Assembly (NCBI RefSeq): GCF_003952365.1
Contig: NZ_CP034443.1
Location: 2,659,001 to 2,723,000 of the forward strand
Source: Mesorhizobium sp. M9A.F.Ca.ET.002.03.1.2
GTDB lineage: Bacteria > Pseudomonadota > Alphaproteobacteria > Rhizobiales > Rhizobiaceae
Reading direction: 5' to 3'
DNA length: 64,000 nucleotides
The notes under the pieces are model-generated. The model had not been told where the DNA came from and did no database searches. It was given only the letters and a program-made list of their open reading frames with translations. The stretch's first letter is position 1, and every line of letters begins with the position of its first letter. The position numbers and the translations under genes are program-made. This document shows positions 17,906-27,647 of the stretch, piece after piece.

Positions 17906-18990
17906 CAACGCTCAGGGCTGGCACCTCAGGGACGATTTAGTTCCGGACGAGATCCTCACTCAGATGGCGCAGCTCGGCGTCTTCGGCATCTATATCGATC
18001 CCGCATTCGGCGGATTGGGCCTTGGTAAACTTGCCATGTGTGTTGTGACCGAAGAGCTGAGCCAAGCCTGGATTGCCACCGGCTCGCTCGGCACACGCTC
18101 GGAAATTGCCGGCGAGCTGATTGCATCCGCAGGAACGCCCGAGCAGAAGCAGCGCTGGCTTTCCAGCATCGCCTCGGGAAAAATCTTGCCGACCGCGGTG
18201 TTCACGGAGCCGGACACCGGATCTGATCTGGCGAGTCTGAAGACCAGGGCGGTCAAAACACCCGACGGCGGCCGATCATCCAAGGCAACAAGACGTGGAT
18301 AACGCACGCTTCGCGCAGTGACTGGTGACAGTGCTGGCCCGCACCAATCCCGCCTCGGCGGGTCATGATGGACTTTCCATGCTGGTTGTTGAAAAGCCAC
18401 TCGGCACCTGGGACGAGCCTTTTCCGTCTTCTGGCATGAGTGGAGGTGAGATCGAGGTCCTCGGCTATCGGGGGATGCGCGAATATGACATCGCTTTTGA
18501 CGGCTTCGTCATCCCGCCCGGCGGCCTGCTTGGTGAGGTGGAAGGTCAAGGCTTCCGCCAATTGATGCGAACCTTCGAGGGCGCGCGCATCGAGACCGCT
18601 GCCCGCGCCGTTGGGGTTGCGCGTCGCGCGTTCGAGTTGGGGTTGCGCTATGCGCTGGAGCGCAGGCAATTCGGCCGATCGATCGTCGCCTTCCCACGGG
18701 TCCACGACAAACTCTCTATGATGATCACCGAGACGGTGATGCCCGCGAGATGACCTATTTCGCCGCCCGCCAAAGGATTTAGGCACACGCTGCGACATTG
18801 AGGCCGGTATGGCAAAGCTGCTCGCCGCGCGCGTTGCCTGGTCGAACGCCGACACCGCGCTCCAAATCCACGGCGGTAATGGCTACGCTCTGGAATACGA
18901 GATCTCGCGGATCCTCTGCGACGCCCGAATCCTGAACATCTTTGAAGGCGCGGCCGAGATCCAAGCCCACGTCATCGCCCGCAGGGCAAG
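17886..18990 (+). pseudogene. mcd: Methylsuccinyl-CoA dehydrogenase-like acyl-CoA dehydrogenase, decayed
   Basis: Plus-strand frames give most of an acyl-CoA dehydrogenase of the ethylmalonyl-CoA-pathway type: [106 protein letters not shown], and LQIHGGNGYALEYEISRILCDARILNIFEGAAEIQ. Frameshifts occur near 18280, 18745 and 18790, the N-terminal third is gone, and the 3' end runs into an ISAs1 transposase at about 18990. The pathway assimilates acetyl-CoA. This copy is dead. Confidence 0.85.
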
Positions 18991-19927
18991 CCTGCGACGA
19001 CTATGACGACATCGTTCTGTGGGGGAACAGGCATCTCGACTTCCTGCGGCGTCTGCAGCCCTACCATTTCGGCATTCCCTGCGCGGATTGGCTGAGGGTG
19101 GTGATGAACCGGATCGGGCCGGACCTGTTCGCCTCCTGCTTTCTGGCCTTCGTCGGCGAGCGTCTGCCCGAAGCGGTCGGTCAGATCGCCATTGATGGCA
19201 AGACCTCGCGCCGCAGCCACGATCGCGGGCGTGGACAGGCGGCGCTGCACCTCGTCTCGGCTTATGCGACAACCCACAGCCTCGTGCTGGGGCAATTGGC
19301 GGTGGCCGACAAATCCAATGAGATCACCGCCATTCCCTTGCTGCTGCAGGAACTGGCCGCGTCCGGAGCGCTTCGGGCAGTCTCGTTTCCATCGACGCCA
19401 TGGGTTGCCAATCCAACATCGCCGAGACGATCGTCGATCTCGGCGGCGATTATCTGTTGGCCACCAAGGACAATCAGAAGACCGCCCATGCCGAGATCCA
19501 GCTCTATTTCGATGCCGCTCCGGCCATGGGATCGATGCGCTCACTGAGGTCGAGAAGGGCCATGGCCGCATCGAGACGCGCCGCCACCTCGTCTCCCAGC
19601 GCGTCGACTGGATGAGCGGCAAGCGGCGCTATCCCGATGAGCCGCGCTCAAGAGCCTCAGCACCATCGCCATGGTCGAGACCCGTATCGAGACGGGCACC
19701 GAGGTCAAGGTCGAGCGGCGATGCTAAATCTCCTCTCGCATCCTCACCGCAAAGGCCTTCGCCGAGGCCGCCAGAGCCCATTGGGGCATCGAGAACGGCC
19801 TGCATTGGGTTCTCGATGTCCAATTCAAGGAGGACCAATCGCGCCTGCGCCGCGGCCACGGTGCCACAAACATGGCGATGGTCCGCCACCTCGCCCTCAA
19901 CCTCATCCGAGCCATGCCCGGAAAACG
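18988..19927 (+). mobile_element. ISAs1-family transposase, frame-shifted and truncated
   Basis: ISAs1/H-repeat DDE transposase. The first frame runs from WGNRHLDFLRRLQPYHFGIPCADWLRVVMNRI through GQIAIDGKTSRRSHDRGRGQAALHLVSAYAT to about 19375; the second continues VSIDAMGCQSNIAETIVDLGGDYLLATKDNQ; later blocks (RTAHWGIENGLHWVLDVQFKED, AMVRHLALNLIRA) lie in further frames. The first residues are missing where it meets mcd, and the end is cut at about 19927 by an IS630 remnant. Inactive. Confidence 0.9.
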
Positions 19928-20640
19928 CAGCGATGATCTTATCTGGATCGGCGGTCCAAGTGAAGGGTTTAGGTTGCTGGTTGTGCTCTGCAACGAAGCG
20001 GTTGATCGCCGCCTGGAGGTGACGACGGAGTGGAAGACACCGCGCCTGAGACGACGCTTCGACAGTTTTGCGAAGAAGCCCTCGACCGCGTTGAGCCATG
20101 AGCATGAGGTCGGTGTTAAGTGGAAGGTGAAGCGCTGATGGCGGCCGAGCCAGGCACGCACCTTGGGTTGCGCAGTTTGTCGACGAACTGCGGATCGTTG
20201 GAGAGCTTGAACTGGCGCCAGCGGTTGGGCTGCAGCCCGTGCGCCTTCCAGATGCGGCGCACCGCGCTGGCGCTGATGCCGGCCGCGGCCACCATCATGT
20301 CGGCGGTCCAGTGCGTCGTCTCGCCAGGCGGGTCCTGCAACGTCAGTGCCACCACGCGCTCGGCGACTTCAGGTCCGAGTGGGCCAATGCGCGAGGGGCG
20401 CGTCTTGTCGCGCAACAGTCCCTCGAAGCCTTCCGCGGCGAAGCGCTCCTGCCAGCGCCACACGCAGGTCTTGGACTTACCAGTTTTGCCGCATGATCTC
20501 GACTGTGCCCACGCCGTCGCTGCTCAACAGAATGATCTCGGCGCCCCAAACGTGCTTCTGCGGCGCATTGCGATCTCTGATCAGCGCGCCCAGACGCTGA
20601 CGGTCAATCGAAGAAACGGTGAGGAATATTCCTGTGCGCA
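19927..20640 (-). mobile_element. IS630-family transposase with central deletion
   Basis: Minus strand: RDRNAPQKHVWGAEIILLSSDGVGTVEIMRQ, then after a shift CVWRWQERFAAEGFEGLLRDKTRPSR, HWTADMMVAAAGISASAVRRIWKAHGLQPNRWRQFKLSNDP…, then a jump at about 20165 to VRAWLGRHQRFTFHLTPTSCSWLNAVEGFFAKLSKRRL, then after another shift INRFVAEHNQQPKPFTWTADPDKIIAAF. The segment with the first two catalytic aspartates is deleted. It abuts the ISAs1 remnant. Confidence 0.9.
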
Positions 20641-21190
20641 TGCGCCAGACTCGCATGCGCACTCACAAAAGAGAATCCCCAGCCGGACTCTTATGTCAGG
20701 CATAAACCACTAGGTCGGGCGCGTTGCGAGTGGCCCCAGCATTCCGAAACACGTAAGAAGCCGCCCATTAACGTAAATCTCGCCCATCGTCCAAGAGGCT
20801 ACAGAGGCACATGCGTCCTCAATGATTTTGGGCGTTATCAACTTAACTCGCGTTCAGGGTTTGCGGCATAGACCGATGTCATGAACACCGCAACCGTTAC
20901 AACCGCCATTCGTCCCCGGCTGCTACTCAGGGCGTCCAGAGAGGCTGCTTGTTGGTTGGCCCGTCCTTGATCGACAGGTCAGGCACCACGGCCGCTGGCT
21001 CCTTCCTCCTCGTACATTGCCGCCTCACGACATCGTCCTGAGCAGAATTCAGTTGCAATAAAAGCTCAAAATAAAATTGCAGGATTTTTATGAATAAAGC
21101 TCATCGGCGATGGTACAGTCTTGGCAGAACTCCCGATTTGACACGGCTAAGGAGTGAAGGAACCGCTCTTGTCTCTGGAAGCGAATATAA
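20641..21190. other. IS-rich intergenic region containing repeat copy 2
   Basis: 550 bases with no gene recognised. Copy 2 of the 65-bp repeat lies at 20833-20897. The last 150 bases are AT-rich and precede the dead ATP-grasp gene, so they may be its former promoter. Confidence 0.5.
20833..20897. repeat. 65-bp dispersed repeat, copy 2
   Basis: Same orientation as copy 1 at 14041-14106 and about 94 per cent identical by eye. It lies close to the IS630 remnant, whereas copy 1 has no visible transposase next to it. Confidence 0.8.
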
Positions 21191-21425
21191 ATGACAACTT
21201 ATAGTATCCTGCACGGCTCTAGTGCAAAGTACGATAAAAAATGCGCTGGCGGCCAAGCGTCTCGGTCTTTATCCGCAACTGATCCGGCCCTGTACGACTA
21301 CCTCTCGGGAATTGAGGCAAGCCGTTTCGATAAAGACGATGCCGATGCGCTGATCCGCGAATGTTCGCCGCCACGGATGACCTATGATCTTGCTGGGACT
21401 ACCATCGATACTAGGACAGGGTTCG
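21191..21425 (+). pseudogene. ATP-grasp ligase, N-terminal remnant (paralogue of the gene at 30657)
   Basis: The first 80 or so codons match the N-terminus of the intact ATP-grasp protein encoded at 30657: AAKRLGLYP (in one frame), then after a one-base shift DPALYDYLSGIEASRFDKDDADALIRECSPPRMTYDLAG, against DPEVYEYLAGIEAVRVDEHDIDALIRECSLLGATYDIAG. Similarity ends at about 21425; the ATP-binding and catalytic domains are absent. A duplicated or homologous gene that was then destroyed. The MATE exporter gene follows 400 bases downstream on the same strand. Confidence 0.85.
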
Positions 21426-21802
21426 GCTGGCCACGACTCTTCCGCATCCGGCAAAACAAGTGCTCGGCTGTTGCCAAATCGCGGCACTCAGCAGCGAGAA
21501 CTCGGCCGCTTCGCCAACGCTGTGGTAGTGGGATGCAGATAGATCCACGGGCCATGAGCCTTGTAAGAGACTTCGTCAATGGGGGCATCTGCCGGTAGCG
21601 CGATCGACCAAAGTACCTCGCCCGGCCATCTCTTCGAGACCGGCAGTCCGATGTTACAGGCGAAATAACAGGGACGCAAAAAGTGTCACAGACCCGTCAA
21701 ACTCGCGTCCCTTAGACATCTCAATCTCCCAAGTTTGGCCTGGGGCTGCGTGCCATGCCACTGGCAGACAAGAGGTCGCAGCAGATCCAGTAGGAGACGA
21801 CC
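21426..21802. other. Stretch without a recognisable gene
   Basis: About 380 bases between the ATP-grasp remnant and the exporter gene. A minus-strand frame (ADAPIDEVSYKAHGPWIYLHPTTTAL) looks protein-like but I cannot name it. It may be the tail of another lost gene. Confidence 0.3.
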
Positions 21803-23146
21803 GTGCAAGGAAAAGCGCCGCCTGTCGGCTCCAGGCCATTCCAGGTCACCAACCGGCAGGTCCTGACGATCGCTATTCCCATGGCGCTCGCCTGCCTCAC
21901 TACCCCGATGATCGGCTTCATCGACACGATTGTCGTCGGCCAATTCGGCGATGCACGGCTGATTGGAGGTCTTGCGGCCGGAGGCGTGGTTTTCGATATC
22001 ATCTTAACGAGTTTTAGTTTCCTGCTCTCCGGTACGACCGGATTAGTCGCCCAAGCTTTGGGCAGGGGCGACGCTCTGGAAGCAAGGGCAGTCCTTTGGC
22101 GGGCAATTGTCATCGCCGCGGGTTCAGGGTTGGCATTGGGCCTGCTCGCCCCGCTCATTGCGGTGATCGGCGAATGGTTCATGAACGCGGACCAGCCCGT
22201 GACCACCACGATGGGCCTATACATCCGCATCCGCCTAATCTCGGCGCCTGCCTCTCTTATCAACTATGCGATTCTCGGATACTTTCTGGGCTGCGGCAAT
22301 GCAGCCATCGGACTTATCCTGCAGCTTCTCCTCAGCGGGGTGAGTACCGCGTCATCCATCTTCCTGGGTCTTTACCTCGGGTGGGGCGTTGCAGGCGTCG
22401 CCTGGGGAACTGTGTGTGGAGAGGCCGCCGCCGCGATGGCCGGCATCACCATCCTCTTTGGGCGCTTCCGCGCGATGCCAAAAATGGCGCGGCCGCACAC
22501 GTTCAAGATGGGGGCAATGAGGCAATTGCTTCGCCTCAACGGCGACATGATGATCCGTTCCTTTGTGCTATCGGGAGCATACGTCCTGTTCGCGCGGCAG
22601 GGCGCCCAATTTGGCACGTTGACCTTGGCCGCCAACGCGGTGCTGATGCACTTTTTCCTGGTTGCGTGTTATTTCCTCGAGGGGTTCGCAGCGGCCGCCC
22701 AGCAACTCGCCGGTCGGGCTTTTGGAGCCCGTGATCAGCGGGCGTTCTTGCGCACCGTCAAGCTGACAACCGGCTGGGGATTCGCACTCGCTAGCCTTCC
22801 CTGCGTCTTAGCCTTCACATTCGGCGAACAGTTACTGGGCACGATAACGAAGTCACCGGATGTGTATGCGGAGGCAGTTATTTATCTTCCTTGGGCTGCC
22901 TTCGGGAGCTTGAGCGGCGCGCTGGCCATGCAGATGAACGCCATCTTCATCGGCGCCACCTGGTCGCGCGACATACGCAACATGATGCTCATATCTTTCG
23001 CCGCCTTTATCGCCGCTTCGCTCGCGTTCAGGCCGGTCTTCGGCAACCACGGACTCTGGGCTGCTCTTCACATTTTTCTGATTGTGCGTGGCGTAAGCTT
23101 ACTATCGGTTATACGTCGCCGTGTCCGCTCTGCGTTCGCAGGATGA
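21803..23146 (+). CDS. MATE-family efflux transporter
   Basis: A 447-residue inner-membrane exporter with two MatE repeats (residues about 20-180 and 240-400), each of six hydrophobic segments. The N-terminal repeat has ALACLTTPMIGFIDTIVVGQFGD and LLSGTTGLVAQALGRGD; the second repeat has the matching EGFAAAAQQLAGRAFGARD. Similar to DinF/NorM-like proteins, which export drugs, dyes or small metabolites with H+ or Na+. It starts with GTG at 21803. It is intact between a dead ATP-grasp gene and IS debris; export of a locally made compound is plausible but unproven. Confidence 0.92.
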   Translation: MQGKAPPVGSRPFQVTNRQVLTIAIPMALACLTTPMIGFIDTIVVGQFGDARLIGGLAAGGVVFDIILTSFSFLLSGTTGLVAQALGRGDALEARAVLWRAIVIAAGSGLALGLLAPLIAVIGEWFMNADQPVTTTMGLYIRIRLISAPASLINYAILGYFLGCGNAAIGLILQLLLSGVSTASSIFLGLYLGWGVAGVAWGTVCGEAAAAMAGITILFGRFRAMPKMARPHTFKMGAMRQLLRLNGDMMIRSFVLSGAYVLFARQGAQFGTLTLAANAVLMHFFLVACYFLEGFAAAAQQLAGRAFGARDQRAFLRTVKLTTGWGFALASLPCVLAFTFGEQLLGTITKSPDVYAEAVIYLPWAAFGSLSGALAMQMNAIFIGATWSRDIRNMMLISFAAFIAASLAFRPVFGNHGLWAALHIFLIVRGVSLLSVIRRRVRSAFAG

Positions 23147-23194
23147 TTGTCGATCGGCTACTTAGCAATGTCAGAGCTCGGTTGCAGGAGCTGG

Positions 23195-23335
23195 GCCGCA
23201 TGGGAGGGCACTGCATTTTCGGGCGCGCGAGCTGTCGGCATGATGTGCGGCTGATGCCGCTGGCCTATGTGAAACCTTACGTCCAGAAGAATGATGCTGC
23301 GGACGCAGAAGCGCTTCGTGCCGAAGGCGGGCAAT
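23195..23335 (+). mobile_element. IS110-family transposase remnant (N-terminal domain)
   Basis: Plus-strand frames contain GHCI…/CRHDVRLMPLAYVKPYVQKNDAADAEA, the conserved end of the DEDD domain in IS110/IS1111-type transposases (…GHEVRLMPPAYVKPYVKRQKNDAADAEA…). Only some 45 codons remain, directly after the MATE gene. Confidence 0.75.
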
Positions 23336-23442
23336 CCGAGATTGCGCACGACGTTGATCCAATTGGCCTGGCTGTTGTTGCGGCGCCAGCGGAATTCGGC
23401 ATTGGCGGTGGCGCGCAAGCTGCTGGTGGCACTGTGGAAGTA

Positions 23443-23880
23443 TTAAGATCGGTAGTCGCCCAGCCTGGCCGCCGCTGCAAGACTTTCCTGGAGCAGCGCC
23501 ATCAGCCGCTCTTCCCCCATACGCAGCCGCCAGCGCGTCAGTGAAGTGCGGTCGAAGGGCAAACGGTACTGGAAGAACTCCTCGCCGCAGAACAGCTGGT
23601 AGCAGGGATTCTCCAGCCAGCGTTCCCACAGGCTTTCGTCGGACAGCATCGACTTGAGAATGGCCGTCCCGCCATTAGCCGTGTCGGCAAAGGCGGCCGG
23701 CCAGGATCGTCGTCATAGACCTCGCCGAGCCGCTCTTCCAGGAAGCGCCAGTCGATCGTCTTGGCCAGCTTCACCAGCGCATGATCCATATTGAGGATGT
23801 GATCCGAGCCGGGACCGCAACAGATCCGTCTGGCCGCTCTCGCGCCGTTCCTTCGATCGCATCGCTTCTCTTCCCTCGCT
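23443..23880 (-). mobile_element. IS5-family transposase, N-terminal fragment
   Basis: Minus-strand blocks MDHALVKLAKTIDWRFLEERLGEVY, DDDPGRPPLPTRLMAG and MLSDESLWERWLENPCYQLFCGEEFFQYRLPFDRTSLTRWRLRMGEERL match the N-terminal domain of IS5-group transposases (DUF772). One frameshift lies near 23655-23700. The DDE domain is missing after GDYRS. Confidence 0.85.
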
Positions 23881-24012
23881 GCTTCGTCAACAAGCGCATC
23901 CAATTTGCCGGAAATCGAAGCCTCTAAGCCACGAAATTCGGCAATCTGAAACCTGAAATCAGGGGAAATTGTTAAACAGAATCAAAGCACTCTGAGTTCT
24001 TCACGGACGACG

Positions 24013-24240
24013 ATGGAGCTCACCTTTGAAGAACTGGAGAGCACAGCGACGGAAGACGAGATCGCCGCCGAACAGGCCGCGGCCGGACCACCGAGGTGGC
24101 GCAAGCTGGGTGAGGAGATCACCGAGACCCTGGAGGTGGTGCGCGGCAATGGAAGGTGATCCAGCACTGCGGGAGAAGTTCACCTGCCGCGACCGCGAGG
24201 CGATCAGCCAGGCTCCGGCGTCGTCGGTCATAACCCGCGA
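24013..24240 (+). mobile_element. IS66-family transposase (TnpC) N-terminal remnant
   Basis: Plus strand: LTFEELESTATEDEIAAEQAAAGPPRW, a deletion, KLGEEITETLEVV, then after a shift REKFTCRDREAISQAPA. This is the N-terminal half of an IS66 TnpC, with the zinc-binding CxxC segment reduced to CRDR. The catalytic part is absent here. Confidence 0.8.
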
Positions 24241-24603
24241 GACTTGGTGGAAGGGTTGGCTTCAGCAACCGAATCCTACGTCAAATCAACCGCTTAAAAA
24301 ACATCCGCCAGCCTCTCCAACACGCTGTCACGCATAAAACGGAGCATGTAACAACTGCGAAAATAACTGTCGCAGTTGCGAACAATTGGCTTTTGCCTCG
24401 ATCAATCCGACCCACTCCAAGAGGTCCACGATCAGACGTTAGGCGGACAGCGGAGCCGCTTTTCGCTGTACATTCCAAATGAGACAGGCCAAAGATTCAA
24501 TCGCCGCCATCACGATTAGGCGCGCCTAGCCTTGGCGTAGCACCTGCCTGGATGTCCTTGCCGCCGCAACAGATTTTCCGCATAGTAAGACACGCTACCG
24601 GTA
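24241..24603. other. Stretch without a recognisable gene
   Basis: About 360 bases between the IS66 remnant and the 3' end of the methyltransferase gene. No gene, RNA or clear terminator seen. Confidence 0.4.
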
Positions 24604-25365
24604 TTATTTGCGCGCGACAATGACGAGGCGCGGACCATCGGATGTAAACGCTGCGCCTTCCTCCCCATAAGCGTCAACACTTTCGAATCCCGCGCTTCGC
24701 AACATGCGAGCGTATTCGGCAAACCCATAGAGTCTGATATAAAGATGCGTTCGTCTAACGCACCCATTACGGACGATGAGCCTGTCGCAATGCCGACGAC
24801 CGGTTAGCACCTCATTGCTCATCATGTCGATTCTTAGATCGCCCTTTCGCTGCACAACGTAGCAGGTAGGCGCCTCGTGGCTTGGTACAGCGAAACTATT
24901 GACGGAATCGATTAGCAGACGCCCGCCTTTTCGAAGTGAAGCAGCGGCTTCACCAAGAACTCTCTCATTGTCCGCGTCACCGAAATAGCCAAATGTGGCG
25001 TACCATAGAAAGGCCGCGTCAAACCGATCCCGCCAGGGAAGTGAACGCATGTCGCCTAGAACATACTCGACATCCACCCGGCGTTCAGCCGCATCCGCTA
25101 CGGCCTCTTTCAGCAAGATCGGCGAGATATCCAATCCGGTTAGCCGCGCTCCTTTTTCCGCCAACCGGTTGGTAATCCGCCCATAACCACATCCGAGTTC
25201 AAGAACTGGGCTGCCTTGTACGAGAGAAAGAAGGTTCCAAATTGCGTCTGCTTGCCTGTCACTCGCTTCAGGCGGATTTACGACATCACCAAAATACAAG
25301 TAATCTTCATTAAAGTATACATTAGATTCATCCGAGGGCCTACATTTATTTTCTAGGTCGGTCAT
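24604..25365 (-). CDS. Class I SAM-dependent methyltransferase
   Basis: A 253-residue small-molecule methyltransferase. Motif I is VLELGCGYGRI (residue about 55), followed by LTGLDISPILL, YVLGDMRSLPW (motif II/III) and LRKGGRLLIDSV. The C-terminal half (…YIRLYGFAEYARMLRSAGFESVDAYG) resembles the caps of methyltransferases acting on amino or hydroxy groups of small molecules. Substrate unknown. The upstream 90 bases are AT-rich. It is read away from the hydrolase gene at 26296. It could work with the ATP-grasp ligase and exporter nearby, but no operon links them. Confidence 0.88.
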   Translation of the reverse strand: MTDLENKCRPSDESNVYFNEDYLYFGDVVNPPEASDRQADAIWNLLSLVQGSPVLELGCGYGRITNRLAEKGARLTGLDISPILLKEAVADAAERRVDVEYVLGDMRSLPWRDRFDAAFLWYATFGYFGDADNERVLGEAAASLRKGGRLLIDSVNSFAVPSHEAPTCYVVQRKGDLRIDMMSNEVLTGRRHCDRLIVRNGCVRRTHLYIRLYGFAEYARMLRSAGFESVDAYGEEGAAFTSDGPRLVIVARK

Positions 25366-26295
25366 AAGCGCAGATCTCCACTGTCAATCTCCCGTCACGT
25401 GTACATTTAGCATTTAACCGGCGAATCGAAAGTAAAAAGTTGTTATTGTTTTTTTTCGTTTGTTAACTTATCGACTGCTACCAATCAGGAAGCCCGTGAT
25501 ATTTCTGCGGATTGGCTTTTCCAGCTATCAACTTCGCAAGAAACGGCAAGTCGGCGATCTGTTTTCTTGCGACTTCCGATTTGGGTTTTGTTGCGGGCCG
25601 AAGCACGATTCACGGCGTCTGTCGCGACAAATCGGAGCCGGCAGATGTCCAGGACTGAACGGAGCGAGGCAGGAAAGCAAGATCTGTTCCGGTTCCGGAC
25701 GTGTCGTGTAGTCCTTGACCGGTCGGAACGTATGGCAATCCGGGCAAACCCGGCGAAGAAGGGGCATACGTCTCCGCCCATGATTCACGACCACGTTCTG
25801 CAGCGCTGCCATGGTCTTCTTTGCTGATGGACTCCTCGAGTCTAACAACCGTGTTTGGCCCCAGAGAAGTTACCGGTCTCTCATGGCCGCTCTTGAATCG
25901 CGGCAACCACGTTGCCGTTGTCAGGCGGAAAATCCACTTATCGTTTCTGTCCAGATCCCCCAAGCCAGCTATAAAGTTCCTTCGACATTCGGCGTCCGAC
26001 CACGATGTGCTGTAACCGGCGATGAAGAGGTCGGCAGTGGTGAGGTTGACTATGACGTCTCTCACATCCGTTTTCCCGGCGATGTGACGCTTCAAGCGAT
26101 CAGTCGAATGGTTGGCGCCCGTCTTAGTGTTCGACGCGAACGTTCTCTCCGAAAACCTTTTCGTTTTGGAGGCAATCTTCGGCAAACCTTACTTTGCCTG
26201 TGGTGCTACTAGATCCAGCCAGACGCACATTCACCACTTACATTTGTGCGAGTGGGCGATTTGGCTGGACGGCTGTAATGGTAAAGCGAAAATCT
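25366..26295. other. Long divergent intergenic region with unassigned frames
   Basis: 930 bases between two divergent intact genes. An open minus-strand frame (25610-26185) and an overlapping one (25528-25848, with CPDCHTFRPVKD and a further Cys 17 residues on) look partly protein-like but match no family I know. The region also contains an AT-rich part (25430-25480) suitable for promoters. Confidence 0.4.
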
Positions 26296-27594
26296 ATGAC
26301 AGAATACGGATCGAGTGCATCTCTCGGCAACGTAACGGAAGGCATGCTCGATTTCGGCGGACAATGCTATCCCGACGCCCGTGCGAGCGATCCGCGTTCG
26401 CTAGGGTGGATGCAAGGTTCTCCGCCGCCCGCGGATAAGCAGATTTCGTTCGAGGGTGGCCGCTTTCTGGATTTTCCAGAAATCCGGTGGAGCCTTTCGC
26501 ACATGCGGGAGCTCGTGCCGACTGTGTCTGTGCGCCGCGGCGCTAATGCACCGCTCTCCTTTGGCGCGCCATCCGCCGCTGACGCCGCGGCAGTGGAAAC
26601 GTTGATGTTCAGCGACATCAACGGTCGCGTCCGCCGCTTTGATGAGGCGCTGTTCGACACCTATACTGACGGAATCGTGGTTCTGCACCGCGGACGCCTC
26701 GTCTTTGAGCGTTACTTTGGCGCGCTTGAGCCACATCTGCCCCATGCCTGCTTCTCGGTTACCAAGTCTTACGCGGGTACACTCGCCGCAGTTTTGGTGC
26801 ACGAAGGCGTGCTCGACGACAGTAAGCGAATCCCCTACTACCTGCCCGAACTGCGCGGCACTGCCTGGACAGATGCCACGCTCCGCCAGGTGATGGACAT
26901 GCAGACCGGTCTGGACTATTGCGAAGACGAGGTCGGTGAGCAGTCCAGCTCCTCAATTTACATGCGAGCCTGCCGCACCCGGCCCCGCCCGGTCGGCTAC
27001 GATGGCCCGCAGACGTCGTGCGACTATCTGCGCAGCGTGCGCAAGGAAGGCCTGCATGGTGAGGTCTTCGCATATAAAAGTGTAAACACCCAGGTCATGG
27101 CTTGGGTGATGTCACGTGTGACTGGCCGGTCATTTGCGCAGTTGCTGCATGATCGCCTTTGGCGCCCGCTCGACTGCGAGGAGAACGGCTATTTGGTCGT
27201 CGATCCCGCTGGTATCCCCTCTGCAAGCGGCGGCTTGTACGCAAACCTGCGCGACCTCGCGCGCTTCGGCGAATTGATCCGACACGAAGGTGAATGGGAT
27301 GGCAAGCAGCTCATTCCTTCCGGTGTCGTGGATGATATCCGTAGCGGCGGAGAGACCGCAAAATTCAAGGACGAGGCATTGCCCGGCTACTCCTACCGCA
27401 ACATGTGGTGGGTGAGTCACAACGAGCTCGGGGCTATCGAAGCGATGGGTATCCATGGACAGCGACTATACGTCGCGCCCGGAGCGGAGATGGTGATCGC
27501 GCGCTTTGCATCGCATCCAATGGCTTCTTCTGTGTTCAGTGATACAATTACCATTCCGCAAATGTTGGAGGTGGGACGGTTGCTGCGAGGCTAA
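26296..27594 (+). CDS. Serine hydrolase of the beta-lactamase/NylB fold
   Basis: A 432-residue penicillin-recognising-type hydrolase. SVTK at about residue 157 is the SxxK nucleophile motif. The Tyr of AYKSVNTQ supplies the second motif, and HGQRLYV takes the place of KTG. The spacing and the SVNTQVMAWV segment resemble 6-aminohexanoate-dimer hydrolase (NylB) and EstB esterases, which cleave amides or esters rather than beta-lactams. No signal peptide is visible, so it probably acts in the cytoplasm. The start at 26296 is a choice; the frame is open further upstream to 26194 but without family similarity. Only 53 bases separate it from the creatinase-fold gene, so the two are probably one operon. 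Confidence 0.85.
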   Translation: MTEYGSSASLGNVTEGMLDFGGQCYPDARASDPRSLGWMQGSPPPADKQISFEGGRFLDFPEIRWSLSHMRELVPTVSVRRGANAPLSFGAPSAADAAAVETLMFSDINGRVRRFDEALFDTYTDGIVVLHRGRLVFERYFGALEPHLPHACFSVTKSYAGTLAAVLVHEGVLDDSKRIPYYLPELRGTAWTDATLRQVMDMQTGLDYCEDEVGEQSSSSIYMRACRTRPRPVGYDGPQTSCDYLRSVRKEGLHGEVFAYKSVNTQVMAWVMSRVTGRSFAQLLHDRLWRPLDCEENGYLVVDPAGIPSASGGLYANLRDLARFGELIRHEGEWDGKQLIPSGVVDDIRSGGETAKFKDEALPGYSYRNMWWVSHNELGAIEAMGIHGQRLYVAPGAEMVIARFASHPMASSVFSDTITIPQMLEVGRLLRG

Positions 27595-27647
27595 TCGCCT
27601 ACCATCCCTGACGGCTGCTAAGTCCGGGAAGAAGGAAAAAATCCAGT

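Noticed and set aside
22609..22630. TTTGGCACG motif inside the MATE gene
   Set aside because: No -12 element at the right spacing, and it lies inside a coding region.
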